A stretch of DNA of 64,000 nucleotides, from the NCBI RefSeq assembly GCF_047675955.1, contig NC_132925.1, forward strand, positions 72,545,622-72,609,621, given 5' to 3'. The position numbers and the translations under genes are program-made. The DNA comes from Chlorocebus sabaeus (lineage: Eukaryota; Chordata; Mammalia; Primates; Cercopithecidae). Under the pieces are notes generated by a model, which did not search any database, had not been told where the DNA came from, and saw only the letters and a list, made by a program, of their open reading frames with translations. Shown piece after piece: positions 33,630 through 44,950 of the stretch (position 1 is its first letter; each line of letters starts with the position of its first letter).

Positions 33630-33929
33630 TGGCAGATGCACCTGATAGCAATATCGCAACTTAAGCATACCCTGAGAATGACCCTTATGACAGATGCACC
33701 TGATAGCAATAATTAAGCATACGCTGAGAATGCAGACACACCAGATCTATATAAACTGCATGTTTTTACAAACCAGTAGCGGTTCTCCTTCCCACCTCGT
33801 CTTCACACGACTGCTCTGCATGTAAGTTCCCTCAACAGACCCTGTCTCTTTCACTGGCTCTGAGTCTCTTCTTCAGCTTCTTAAACGTGGTGCTGTCTGT
33901 ATTGAAATCAACAGGGGTCCAGCATGACA
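33630..33929 (+). mobile_element. Class I ERV 3' LTR
   Basis: Same architecture as the 5' LTR: U3 blocks at 33,630 and about 33,688, a partial third, then an intact TATA box 'tatataaa' at 33,748-33,755, then 'actgcatgtttttaca', 'cctgtctctttcactgg' and an end 'ccagcatgaca'. It is slightly longer than the 5' LTR (300 against 287 bp). Confidence 0.85.
33748..33755 (+). promoter_or_regulatory. TATA box of ERV 3' LTR
   Basis: 'tatataaa' is preserved about 180 bp before the LTR end, at the U3/R position expected for an LTR promoter. The equivalent in the 5' LTR is mutated. No evidence of present activity. Confidence 0.5.
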
Positions 33930-35925
33930 GAGTGGTAGAAGTGGCTCCTGTGTTGAGAAAAAGAATAGAGCAGATGAACTTTCCAGCTTTTTCACTCTAA
34001 GATGCCTTAATTCAATGATGAATAACCATACCTTGTTCACCAGAGTAGAAACAGCACTGGTCCCTGGTTTCAACCAACTCACAAGCACTTCCTTCAACTC
34101 AATGCATCAGGAAGAGCCTGCCTCGATCACAAAATCCACAGGTCCAGATGGCACTAAGTATCCTCAGAGTTCCATCTCATATGCCACAAGATTATTAGCT
34201 AAGGTGACATCTTCATTCTGCTCTTTGCCCCTCTCCTTACTCAATTACATTGGTTTCCCCCCAGGATCAAATCAAAGGTTTGTAGGAAGTGGGAGTGGGG
34301 TAGCTCATGGAAATGAGTTGTGTCACTAATTAATGACATCAGTGTCAAGAAGAGCTAGCATTAAGTGAGTTTACAGGGAGCTGGGATCAAGGGCTTGTTT
34401 GATTTTAGTGACTGCTGTGGTTGTACTAAATGCTAATCACTTTTCATCACACCGGCTAATGGCTCAAGTTCTTTTCAGCAAATCCAGGCTAGCTCCCAAG
34501 AGAGCTGCAGAGTTCTGGCTCCAGCTGTGCTCTTTCCTCTTCCCTTCCTTTAAAGAATATGAATTATTCTTAGATATGGGTCCCAAAAATTTAGACAATG
34601 ATTCACAGGAGAGCTTGAGAGGCAGAGATAATAAAACACAAGCCACCTTCTTAGGATTGAAGCCACCTGCTTAGGATTCAAGGTTCAATCATTGACAACA
34701 CACCTAATCAGGTTAAACTGGCACTAAAATGCTGCCTGTAGCTGCCTTTGATATCTTACAGATGCTGCATAACTATGTTGGGAAAGGTCAAGTTATCATA
34801 GTACTCATTGGAGAAAAGGAGACAGTAAAAATTTTTAGGTAAAGCTAATCAACATTCACTTAGTAAATGCCGAATAAATACCAGCAATGCTAGAGAAGTC
34901 ATTTGTATGGATCCATGGTGCTTGGTTCAGCTGGGTTGAGACCTCCATGTTTCCATCATTCCTCAGGCACCATAAGCCCGTGGCAAAATGGTGTCCTTGG
35001 GTCACCCATGTTTTGATCCTAGAGTCGGTGTCCAATATGTCAGCCCATCAAGGCAGATGGTAAGCAGGACAATGTTTCGGAACTTCAGAAAATATACCAC
35101 TTAAAAGTCCAGCCGGGGAAATGCCTGAAATTGGAAAATAATGTCATAGAATATTTGATTTGCCACCGTAGACCTTAACTGGGAAGATTGCCACATTGAA
35201 ATGAGTGGACAGCTTGGCTGACTTCGATCCTTCAGCACTACTTAGTAACTGCACATCAGTGGGTTGGATCCTAGACTTTCAATCGGTCCCCAAAGTCCCT
35301 CCCCTAAACATTACACATCTACAAGCACATACCCCAAATAATATTTGGGGCTATATCCATGAAGTTGCAACATTAGCCTAAGAGCAAAGGTCTGAGCCAG
35401 TGGTCCCTAGATGTTTCCTCAGAGGGACTGTAGGTGGCCAGCAGCATGGATGGCGAGGTAAATGAAATGTCATTTCCATTTCATTCAATTTGCTTTTTCT
35501 CCATGCTACCAGCTACTGACTTGGCCTCTTGGAAGCAAAGTTGTTTTTCTGTGATTCACCAGAAACTTTCTGGATCTGAATACCTCACTTCTCCAAAGTT
35601 AACCTCTTTGAGCCATTAAGAAGTGTTGTTCCTTGTCCATTCGGGGTTGAATATCTGTTATTTCCCTTCCCACTGTCCCCCACCAATATTCCTTGAACTT
35701 CTCAGAGAATATGTCTTTGGCATACAACCTATGGAAGGGTGCTTATTTTAAACACCTGCAATTCTCTGTGCCTCACCTCATTCCCCTTCCAGCCAAGGAA
35801 TTACTCTTAGCAAATCTAAAGTGCTAGAGAGCTGATGGTTCTGGAAGCAGCCTTCAGCCAATAACAGATAGGGAAGATAGTAGAAAATCCTCTAGCTTCT
35901 CTGGCCCTCAATCAAGACCACTCTC
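33930..35925. other. No gene seen; unassigned DNA
   Basis: Mixed-composition DNA with no recognised repeat or exon. Frames up to 104 codons (34,015-34,329) have no domain. Confidence 0.4.
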
Positions 35926-35929
35926 TGAA

Positions 35930-36130
35930 GTGTGGTCCACACGGTCTTCCCATAGTTCCCCAGTGAGGTCAAGCACCAGGTTTCCATGGCAATATCTGAC
36001 TTAATAACACATTTTTAAAATTTGCTTTGTTCCTTTTCTATCGCTTACCTATGCCCCTCTTGGTATTTCCTGAGACCTTCCAAATAAACTATTTACACTA
36101 CAATCCTCCTCTCAGCATCTGCTTTGGGAG
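35930..36130 (+). repeat. LTR-like ancient repeat, copy 1
   Basis: 'tatctgacttaataacacat', 'tggtatttcctgagaccttc', 'caaataaactatttacacta' and 'ctctcagcatctgctttgg' parallel the order in 42,950-43,120. The AATAAA signal followed by a 'ctcagcatctg' block looks like an LTR R/U5. I do not know the family name. Confidence 0.45.
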
Positions 36131-36299
36131 AGTCAGTCTCCATGCAGTAGGGAGGCTGTGTAAATTACATGCTGAGACTGTGCCTTGCATTATCAGGAAG
36201 CACACAAAAAGCAAAACTACAGAAAGACTTGGTGGATGAAAGACCTTCTCACAAATGAGAAGATTGGCATATGATAACATGTGAAGACAGCCAACATAT

Positions 36300-36430
36300 T
36301 TGAGTGGTTACTATCCATTTCCCACAGTGAATTATAAGTTCCAAATAGGACAGGGTCCATGGCAGTTTTTGTTTACCAACGTGTCCCCATAAGGTAGACA
36401 CACAGTAATACTGAAAAGATCTCTTATAAT
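36300..36430 (+). repeat. L2 LINE remnant
   Basis: 'gaattataagttccaaatag', 'gacagggtccatggc' and 'acacacagtaatactgaa' match the L2 3' end pattern ('...gtaagctccatgagggcaggga...'). Confidence 0.5.
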
Positions 36431-36715
36431 ACAATCACTAGTTGAATGCTTTTTGTGCATTAACTGGTTAATTTGTGCAGAAAAGATCCAGCCCTTTGGA
36501 TGACACAACTTCATTGGTTAATGATGTCCTTTCTATGGGAGGAGGAGTCCTGATACTGTCAGTGCTGTCCTGATGACCAGCAGGGTCACAGAGATGGGAA
36601 CTGACTCTGCCCTGGGAGTTGGCGAAGGAGACTTTTCATCTAGGTCTTGAATATTCATAGGAGTCTAACAGTTAAAAAAAGGAAATGGAGTGGAGGGTGA
36701 CATTTAGTTTATTCA

Positions 36716-36800
36716 ACAATTTTGTGATTTAGTACCAGCATTGTGACAGGAATTCTGCTAGGCATAAAGAAGTAGTAGTGTTCAGGGACCCTGCCTTCTC
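36716..36800. repeat. Ancient LINE/SINE remnant (L2/MIR-type)
   Basis: 'tttattcaacaattttgtga', 'ctgctaggcataaagaagta' and 'agggaccctgccttctcaga' follow the common 'tgccaggcactgttctaggcac...ccctgccctcatgga' repeat. Similar copies lie at 39,600, 50,755 and 54,290. Confidence 0.5.
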
Positions 36801-36929
36801 AGAATTTTGACTGAAGCACTATTCACATTGCGTTCTTTGTGGAGTTGTATCACATGGTCCTGGAGGCAGACAGCAAAGAAGTAAAAAAAAAAAAATTAAA
36901 AAGATTATGATAAATATGATGTAATAGAT

Positions 36930-37071
36930 CAGTGATTCTTAAATTTTAATGGGCATCTAGATCACATGGGGGTCTTATTTAAATGTATATTCTGATTCAG
37001 TAGGCCTGGGATGGGGCCTGAGATTCTGCCACAGATGCTGCTGGTCCTCGGACCATATTTTGAATAGTAGG
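36930..37071 (+). mobile_element. MER5B-like hAT-Charlie element
   Basis: 'cagtgattcttaaattttaa', 'gattcagtaggcctgggatg', 'gatgctgctggtcctcggac' and 'catattttgaatagtaggg' give both ends of a MER5-type element. Confidence 0.75.
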
Positions 37072-37081
37072 GTGGTAGGCC

Positions 37082-37192
37082 ATGGTTCTCAACCTGGTCT
37101 GTGGATAACAGAAACTGAGGAACTTTAAAAATGACTGATGCCTGACTTCACTCCAGCAATATTTATCTAATTTGAATGGGAGAATCCTGGCA
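37082..37192 (+). mobile_element. MER5A-like fragment
   Basis: It starts 'atggttctcaacctggtctg' and is cut where the ERVL-type LTR begins at 37,193; I could not find its other end after the LTR. Confidence 0.5.
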
Positions 37193-37770
37193 TGATAGTT
37201 AACATTAGGTGTCAACCTGACTGGGTTGAGGGATGCCTAGATGGCTGGTGAGGTATTGTTTCTGGGTGTGTCTATGAGGGTGTTGCTGGAGGAGTCTGAC
37301 ATTAGAATTGGTGGAGTGGGAGAGGAAGACTCACTGCATGTGGGTGGGTGCCATTGTCTTGGACTGCCAGCATACCTAGATCAAAATAGGCAGGAAAAGG
37401 TGGGATAAGCTTGCTTTCTGAGTCTTCTGGCTCTTTTTTCTTTCCGGTACTGGATCCTTGCTTCTGCTCCCCCTGCCCTTTGATATCAGACTCCAAGTTC
37501 TTCAGTCTTCAGACTCTGGGACTTCAACCAGTGTCCTCCCCCAAGGGTTTTCAGGCCTTCAGCCACAGAAGGGCTGCACTCCTGGCTTCCCTGGTTTTGA
37601 GGCTTTCAGACTTAGACTGACCCACTATCAGCTTCTCTTTCCCCGGGTTGCAGACCGCCTGTTGTAGGACTTTGCCTTGTAATCATGGGAGCCAATTGTT
37701 CCTAATAAACTCCCTTTTATATATACATATATGCTATTGGTTCTCTCTCTCTGGAGAACCCAAATATACC
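37193..37770 (+). mobile_element. ERVL-class LTR, solo (MLT2-like)
   Basis: It begins 'tgatagttaacattaggtgt' and 'caacctgactgggttgaggg', continues 'tctgggtgtgtctatgaggg' and 'gtgggataagcttgctttct', has the polyadenylation region 'cctaataaactccctttta' and ends near 'tctggagaaccc'. This is the arrangement of ERVL-type LTRs ending '...agagaaccctgactaata'. No internal sequence is present. Frames at 37,411-37,667 are artefacts of this LTR. The subfamily is uncertain. Confidence 0.75.
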
Positions 37771-37807
37771 TGGGTATTGGCAATTTCTTAAAAATTGCTT
37801 ACCCAAT

Positions 37808-39165
37808 AAAGGGTGTAAATTACGTATCATAAATCCATCTATCTTTTTATACATTTTATGTGTACAAGTAAATAATTTTTAGTGTATCTGTAATTTTGCC
37901 ACCATTACCACAATCCAGATTTAGAACACTGTTCATCATCCTCAAAACATCTGCTGAACTCATGTGCAACAAATCCCAGTTCTCACCATCAGCCCCAGGC
38001 AGCCACTAATCTACTTTATTTCTCCCTAGATTTGCCTTTTCTGGACATTTCATAGAAATGGAATTATATAATATGTGGTCTTCATGCCTGATAGTTTTTA
38101 TTAGCATAGTGTTTCTGAGGTTCATCCTTGTTGTAACATGTATTAGTACTTCATTCCTCCTCGTTGCTTCATTGATTCTATGGTATGGGTAGATAATATT
38201 TTGTCTAAACATTCACCAGTTGATTGACATCAGAATTGTCTCCACGTTTTGGTAAATCATGTTTATTTGACTATTCATATGCAAATCTTTACATGGGAAT
38301 GTATTTTTATCTGTTTTGGTTAGAGACTTAAGAGTGGGTTTTCTGGGGTATATGGCAACTCTATGGTTTCTCAAGAAACTGCCAAACTTTTTTAAAGGGG
38401 TATTATTTTACATTCCCATCAGTGATATATGAAAGGTTTCTCCACATTTCCACCAAAACTCATCGTCTGATTTTGTGACTGTTACCATCTTTGAGGGTGT
38501 AAAGTGCTATCTCATTGTTGTTTTTTATTGGCACTTCCATAATGTCTAATGATGTCGAGCATCTTTTCATTGCTTATAAGCCATTCATATATCATATTTG
38601 GTAAAATGTCTATTCAGATCTTTTGTCCATTTTAAACTTTGTTGTTTGTCTTCTTATTGAATTGTAAGAGTTCTTCATATATTCTGGATATCTTTAATAA
38701 GATACTTTGGAAATATTTTCTCCCAGTTTATGGCTTGTCTTTTCATTTTATTAAAAATCTTTTGAAGTACAACCTTTCAATTTTGATGATGTCCAATTTA
38801 TTGACTTTCTCTTCTATACTTTGACTTTCAGTGTCATATCTAAAAATTTTTTGCCTAATTCAAGGTGACAAAGATTTTCTTCTATGTTTTCTTCTAAACA
38901 TTCTGTAGTATTACATTTTCATCTAGGTTTGTGATCTATTTGAGTTAATGTTTGTGTATCGTATGAGGTAAGGGTCTAAATTGATCACTTTGCATTGAAT
39001 ATCCACTTGTCTCAGCACCATTTGTTGAAAAGAATATCCCTTTCCCTTTGACTTATATTGCCTTCTTTGTCTAAAATTAATTGATTATAAATGTAACAAT
39101 TTATTTCTGGACTCTCAATTGTTTCATATATGTATGTGTGTGGCCTTATACTAGTGCTGTAGTCT
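37808..39165 (-). mobile_element. Old L1 (L1ME/L1M-like), 3' part
   Basis: Antisense 3' UTR ('ccaccattaccacaatccag', 'agaacactgttcatcatcc') is followed by antisense ORF2 ('ggttcatccttgttgtaaca', 'tttttattggcacttccata', 'ctcagcaccatttgttgaaa', 'ctgtagtcttgattacttta'). Strong divergence and small gaps put it among old mammalian L1s. It has no long open frame. Confidence 0.85.
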
Positions 39166-39242
39166 TGATTACTTTAATGGGGATTTTAAAAAGATCCCCA
39201 GGTGACTCTAATGGGCAGCAAAGTTTGGGAGTCACCATGATA
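39166..39242. mobile_element. MER5A-like fragment
   Basis: 'aagatccccaggtgactcta' and 'agtttgggagtcaccatga' match the end of MER5A. It directly abuts the old L1. Confidence 0.55.
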
Positions 39243-39599
39243 AAGAATGACTTGAGGAGTAGGATGGAGGAGGGCACTTTAGGTAAGGTAGTCAGGGGAG
39301 GCCTTTCTGGAGATGTGATGTTTCAGTTCCAGCCAGCCATGAGAAGAGCTGGGGAAAGAGTATCCATGAGCCATGTACCAGGAGATACTTTTCCAGGTTT
39401 GGCTAGAGATGTTTGCAGTCTAAGAAAAATTAGGTGGCTATGGTGATAATTCAGGAGGTCCTGACATTTGAAGCTGTATGTTCCTAACTCTACACTATCA
39501 GCCAACACTTGTCCATTGATTTCAAACTGGGGAAGGTGTAGCCTCCTGAGTTACTCAGTGATACAGTATAGGATATGCCACAGGATAAGCCAAGCCCTG

Positions 39600-39740
39600 T
39601 TTACTGATTCATTCATTCACTCATGAATTCATTCGATAGTATTCATGGAGTGCCTGGTGTGCACAGCACTATGTACCAAGCATTAGGGATATAATGATGA
39701 ATGAAACAAAGTCTTTGTTTCACAGAATTGACAGGACACC
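39600..39740 (-). repeat. Ancient LINE/SINE remnant (L2/MIR-type)
   Basis: 'attcattcactcatgaattc', 'tggagtgcctggtgtgcaca' and 'taatgatgaatgaaacaaag' follow the ancient 'ttcattcattcaacaaatat...gtgaacaaaacag' pattern. Confidence 0.6.
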
Positions 39741-39769
39741 TTCACAGAGCATCAGTTGCATATATACTC

Positions 39770-41090
39770 ACACACATACACAATTGTAAGATTTAAACGT
39801 GATAGTACCAAATGAATAAATTAGCACACATATTGTACATAACTCTGGGGCTAATGCATTACTTCTAAAGAGACTGAAATAAACAGGGATACTGTCAAAA
39901 GGATTAAGCGTAATAGTATGCTAGTGATGATAATATTATCCATGGTCTGGTAGCTTCATATATGCCCATATTCTACTTATCAATTTATCGTCTCTCAGCT
40001 CCAAATTCCCCATCTTTGCGATACTGCTGAGGCACCCTGCTAATATTCCCTTTGCCAGATGGCTGAATCTTGGGCTTTGTCAAAAGGACACTAGAATGAC
40101 CCTGCAAGGCTATAGCATGTGAAGACTCTTCCCTTCTGAGTTTGTCTTTTATTATTAATTAGTCAGTGTAGGAGCTGATGGCCTTTAGGACTCAGCTCCA
40201 GTGGAGTCCACAGACCACTCTCAACTGTATAGCTGCTTCCAAGCAACTTCCACCCACCTGAGCCTGACAATGCAGGTCATGCCAGTGCAGGTCTGTGCTC
40301 TCTGGCAAGTTTCTTCTTCTTTGGCAGACTGCATGTTCTGTAGCACCATGCCCTCTGCAAGGAGGGCTTCATCTTGCTCCCAGGAAAGGGGCTCTTGGCC
40401 CTTTGTTCCTGGTTGCCCACTCCTCCTCAGCCTAGAGAGAACAGCTGCCTTTTTGTTCCTATTGTGTCTGAGTTCCTTGGAGTTCTCTTCTACCCTTTTT
40501 GGTAGTTAATGTCCTTAAAATTTTCCCATTCAATTAGCCAGTGAGGTTTCTGTCTTCTGGTTGGACCTTGACTATAGTGCAGAATTACAAAAACAGTTCT
40601 GTTTCAGATCTGGGTTTAAGTAGCCATGTACACCGGATGGCTCCTTCAGAATGGAGAAAGAAAAAAAATCAAGAAGAAAAAAGATTGGTTTATGTTTTGA
40701 AACCTTGGACTGATTTCACAGCCCCATAGCATACAAGGAGCCCATGCCCGATCAACATTTCCCAAGGCTTTGCAACTCTTAACACTTGGTGACAGTTGCA
40801 GTTAAAAATTGATGCTGCCATCCCAAAGAGCTGATTTCATTTTTCTCCCAGCTCAGGTTTGCTTCAAGGTTGAGTAAATTGTTGGGATGAATAGAAAAAG
40901 ATCCGAAACGGGATCTTAGCCCTTGGGATATGTAGGCAGAAAAGCGTGTTCACAACAAGGTTAATAACATGGTGACCCTGGTATTCCTTCCTGACCCTGG
41001 TCTATATCTTAGAGATTGTGTGATGCAGAAGGGATAATTTGGGGTATGTGGACTTTTAAAAGTGTATTCTGGCCTCCTGCCTGTTTGTAG
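39770..41090. other. No gene seen; unassigned DNA
   Basis: No repeat or exon recognised. The part 40,180-40,510 is GC-richer and has a 102-codon frame (40,201-40,509) with many Cys/Ser codons but no domain. Confidence 0.4.
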
Positions 41091-41091
41091 A

Positions 41092-41340
41092 GGAGGCAAC
41101 ACTGAATGGTGGTTAAACACAGAATCTGGAACCTGGCTGTCTGGTTCAAACCCTGGCTTAGCCACTTTCTGACTACCTGATCTTGACCAAATCACTTAAC
41201 ATGCCTGTTTCCTAATCTGTGAAATGAGCATAAAAACACTCCCTATAAGAGTGTGAAGATTAAACAAGCTAATATTTATAAAATACTTAGATGAATACCT
41301 GGCTCATTTTGTGGCTTCTAAGCATTAGCTGCCATGATGA
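41092..41340 (+). repeat. MIR SINE, nearly full length
   Basis: Sense MIR in order: 'ggttcaaaccctggcttagc', 'cactttctgactacctgatc', 'caaatcacttaacatgcctg', 'cctaatctgtgaaatgagca' and 'atgaatacctggctcatttt'. Confidence 0.85.
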
Positions 41341-41419
41341 CGATAAGGATTGATGGGTAAATGCTGCAAGAGACAAAGGTGGGCACAGGGGAATGATGAT
41401 AACAAAGGCAATGTAAACC

Positions 41420-41585
41420 TATTAAATATTACATTCCATGCATTTACATGCCAAAGTATGATTTTTATTTTGCAAATGGGGAAGCTGAGGGCTAGACAGG
41501 TTAAGTCCCAAATTGTTGTTGCAGCTGAGATGCAAAATCCAAACTGACTTCAGCTCCATGCCTTACCACCACTCTGTTTATAGAA
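41420..41585 (-). repeat. MIR SINE remnant
   Basis: Antisense core 'tgcaaatggggaagctgagg' then 'gctagacaggttaagtccca' and 'ccttaccaccactctgttta'. Confidence 0.7.
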
Positions 41586-41656
41586 TACTGAACTACAGAC
41601 AGTGACAATATGGGGAAAAAAATACGTTGTTTTTTACTCTATACTTCCACCTCTGT

Positions 41657-41714
41657 TTACTTCTGTTTTTTTTTTTTTTTTTTTCTAGGAGTGCTACTAA
41701 AACTAGTTACTTCT
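41657..41714 (-). mobile_element. Possible micro-retroinsertion (poly-T + 22 bp)
   Basis: A T19 run (41,666-41,684) and 22 bp of other sequence lie between two copies of 'ttacttct' (41,657-41,664 and 41,707-41,714). On the minus strand this reads as a short 3' end plus poly(A), flanked by a target duplication. One extra G lies between the left copy and the T run, and 8 bp is short, so chance is possible. Confidence 0.4.
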
Positions 41715-41719
41715 ATCTC

Positions 41720-42855
41720 TACTCCAAACTACCAGTGAATAGTAGAGTGATTAGCATCCATGTAGGAAAAGTTACATAGAGAAGAGCATTTAGGTCAGAT
41801 GCTGTATAAGTGCATATACAAAAGGAATCACCAGAGACCAGGAGTGGTGGAGTTGGGACAGAGGAAGGGCTAGGGGTGCTGAAGGGATAGGACTTTACTG
41901 GAGTTTGAGAGGAGTTAGTGACGTGGAGCAGCAGCGAAATGCAGGAGTAAACTACTCTACAAAGAGTAGCATCATCACTGCCTCCAGTTGTTCCAATGTC
42001 CTTTGACTGATGGCCCTCACTGAATCTGACCTCAGCTCAGGGAAGCACACAAAATCCACATCAGCTGCCACTTTCTTTCTCAAGGATAAGTTCATAGCCC
42101 TGCCTATACCCCTTCTCTTCTTCTAGTTTAGCCTCTGTAAGTACCAAGTAAAGGATTGCTTCCAATGTTTCCTCAAAGGGGTAGTTAGAACAATTGGCAA
42201 TCTTTGGGCAACCCCTGGCTCCTACTATGAGCCTGCTGAACACTCTACCACTCCCTTTATGCATAATGCACATGAAGATCTGCACCCCTGTCAGTAGATC
42301 CTTTAAATAATTGTTTCAACATTCTGTGGGGAGAGATTTTTCAACAGATCCCCTTCCTTCCAGCAGCCAGACCTAAAAGAGGAGGTGAACACAGGGGGAA
42401 ACTAGGAACTATGTCCTCCATCTCTGTGAGTCAAAAATATATTTATTGGAGCTCATTTAAATGGGTCAGAAGACCCCACAGTCCACATTTCTTGCCCAAT
42501 CCCACTTTTTAATGGAAAAAGAACTCTCTGAGAACAAAGAATTAGCAAGGAACAACATACTGAAAACTGTACCAAATTTTAGTTAATCAGTCATTTCTAA
42601 TAAGTAAACTAGAATAAACTTCTTATTGAGTAGATAGTTTAAAGTGTTTCCTCACTATTATTTTTCTACACGAACCAGCAGCAGATGCTGTGGGCATCTC
42701 ACTCATGTACACTTGCTTTTACCACTTCACTGCATCCCTCCAGGACTTCCAATTCCTTTACTTGCATTCCTTTCCCTGAGGCATCTCTCTGGCCATGGGA
42801 GCATGGCAGACCACCAAGCAGCAGGCTGGAAATGCGTGCTCCCTGCTAGTATCCC
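41720..42855. other. No gene seen; unassigned DNA
   Basis: No repeat family recognised with confidence. The last part (42,640-42,855) may be upstream sequence of the LTR-like repeat that follows. A 100-codon frame at 42,644-42,946 has no domain. Confidence 0.4.
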
Positions 42856-42859
42856 TCAA

Positions 42860-43130
42860 CCAACGCTTGATGGGAGTTGGTATATAAATACCCTAGCTTC
42901 AGCACCCCTTGGGTGGGATGGCTTTGAGACACATGGTCTACACTGACTCTCAGAGTTCCCCAAGGAATTAAGTTCCCAGATGCAGGTAACTGGCTTAATA
43001 ACACATCCTTTATTGGCTTCCTCATCTTTCTTGTCTTACTTCTTCCCTCCCCTACTGGTGCTTCCTAGAATCACCTCCCAACTACATTACTTGCACTCAA
43101 ATCTTTGTCTTGGGATCTAATTCTGAAAAT
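42860..43130 (+). repeat. LTR-like ancient repeat, copy 2
   Basis: 'tggtatataaataccctagc' looks like a TATA region, followed by 'gggatggctttgagacacat', 'actggcttaataacacatcc', 'ggtgcttcctagaatcacct' and 'acttgcactcaaatctttgt'. The order of the last three blocks parallels 35,970-36,120. I recognise it as a recurrent genomic repeat with LTR-like organisation but cannot give its name. Confidence 0.5.
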
Positions 43131-43139
43131 TCCAAATCC

Positions 43140-44160
43140 ACAACCTTTGTTTGTCTTTTAACGTTAAAGAACAAGGTATTCCCATTTTGAGGCAATTATT
43201 TTGGGACTTAAATAGGAGACAAAGCAATAAAATTGGTTTCCCTTGAGCAAATTTTAGGGAATTCTGCTTGCTTTAATTCAGAACTAACTGCCTATGAATT
43301 CATCTAGATTGTGCCCTACGCAAGGCTCTTTTAGTGTTAACTAATACAAACCCACTTCAACTAGATTAAGTCTTTGAAAGGCGGGATAGAAGGCTTTATC
43401 ATAAGTACCCTGAGATGTTTTTCAAGTCCAGACATGCATCTTAGGCAAAGTAAGGAATTGGAACTAAAAACTGGACAGCCGTCTTCTCTTCTGGGGCTAC
43501 GAATTCTCTTATTTTTACTTCATTTTATGTATCTATCTGCTGCTTATCTCTCTGTAGACTGGCTTTTCCCATCTGTTTGTACAAACAGACATGGTCGCAT
43601 GATAACCTTTACATTTTACTCGTTTCTGATCTACCAGATAGCGAATTCAGAATTCCAGAAAGAGAGTCCTGATTGTCCCACCTTGAGTCAGATGTCATCT
43701 CTGACTCAATCAACAGTGGCAGTGGGTGGGTGGGCTGGTTAGCACCTGCCTGCTGGAATGTATGTCTCTGGGGAGGTCAAAGAACACGACTGAGGCCTGG
43801 GAATACCCCATTTGAGCATAGTCTGGACACTTGAAAACAAAAATTTGGACATTATAAAAGCTGCCTGTTTCTAAGAGGGTAAGTTTCTGCATATAACTTA
43901 CAATGCAAAAATGCCTTTATTCATTAATACTATGCCAAGTTTACTCAACTAACCAATGTTCTTTAAAGCCATAAAACTAGGGAAAAATTTCCATAAAGTG
44001 CTTTAACCCAGGGAAAGGGCACAAATGTGGGTTTTATGCATTGCCGACCACTGAACCTCCAACATTGTTCCATTTCTAATAATAGTGCCCCTGTCAAGAG
44101 GATAGGCATCCTGCCCCACATTGGATGACCTTTGGAGTTTAACTCCCAGTATGTATTATT
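43140..44160. other. No gene seen; unassigned DNA
   Basis: No exon or repeat recognised. A 122-codon frame at 43,374-43,742 has a hydrophobic central stretch but no similarity I recognise. Confidence 0.4.
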
Positions 44161-44165
44161 CAAGC

Positions 44166-44650
44166 AGTTAGAGTGCCTGCCCTACCACTTTCTAGCAGTT
44201 TAACCCCTGAAAACCTTAGATGCATCATCTGCAAAATGGGGATATTGATGAAATATTAACTTAGAAACTGCCTGACACATTGGGAGGAGGCACATAAAAA
44301 GAATGCAATAAATGTTAACTTCTTTTTTTCTTTCTTGAGATGGTGTCTCGCTCTGTCGCCCAGGCTGGAGTGCAGTGGTGCAATCTCACTGCAACCTCCA
44401 CCTCCGAGGTTCCAGCAATTCTCCTGCTGCAGCTTCACAAGTACTGAGGTTTACAGGCCCATGCTACCATGCCCCGCTAATTTTTTTGTATTTTTAGTAG
44501 AAACATGGTTTCGCCATGTTGGCCAAACTGGTCTTGAACTCCTAACCTCAAATGATCCGCCCACCTTGGCCTCCCAAAACACTGGGATTACAGGCCTGAG
44601 CCACTGCGCCCAGCCAATGTTTACTTTTACTGTTACTCGTCCACTATCTA
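44166..44650 (+). repeat. MIR SINE split by an Alu
   Basis: 'taccactttctagcagttta', 'gatgcatcatctgcaaaatg' and 'gaatgcaataaatgttaact' form a sense MIR reaching its tail at 44,321. The short remainder after the Alu (44,616 onward, 'aatgtttacttttactgtta') continues it. Confidence 0.7.
44322..44615 (-). mobile_element. AluS SINE, inserted in MIR
   Basis: Antisense Alu with a short T-rich tail, 'gtctcgctctgtcgcccagg' to 'gagccactgcgcccagcc'. Target duplication: 'aatgttaactt' (from 44,311) and 'aatgtttactt' (from 44,616). The open frame at 44,335-44,712 reads through the Alu and is not a gene. Confidence 0.93.
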
Positions 44651-44704
44651 TGTACCATTTCTCATTAAGATATAATCAACAGGGCAATGGAAACACAAAT
44701 GGAA

Positions 44705-44950
44705 GCCAGTGATGTAGTTAAAATCATGAGTTCTAGAGTCTTTCAGTCTCCAGATCAAAACCTAGTTCAGCCATTTATTAGCTGTGTATCAATTCTATTT
44801 CACAATTTTATGATCTGTGAAATGGAGGTTAATCATCACAGCGACTACTTTCTTACAGTTCTAGTTAGGAGGAGATGAGATGTAAGGCACTCAGGACAGT
44901 GCCTGGCACAGAGGAAGCACTCAACCCATGAGTTAGTATTCATGTTATGA
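44705..44950 (+). repeat. MIR SINE
   Basis: 'cagccatttattagctgtgt', 'tttatgatctgtgaaatgga' and 'agtgcctggcacagaggaag' give the sense MIR order. Confidence 0.75.

Noticed and set aside
40201..40509. A 102-codon frame in a GC-richer patch
   Set aside because: It has no recognisable motif and no flanking exon signals I could trust.
44335..44712. A 125-codon frame
   Set aside because: It reads through an antisense AluS and its flank.
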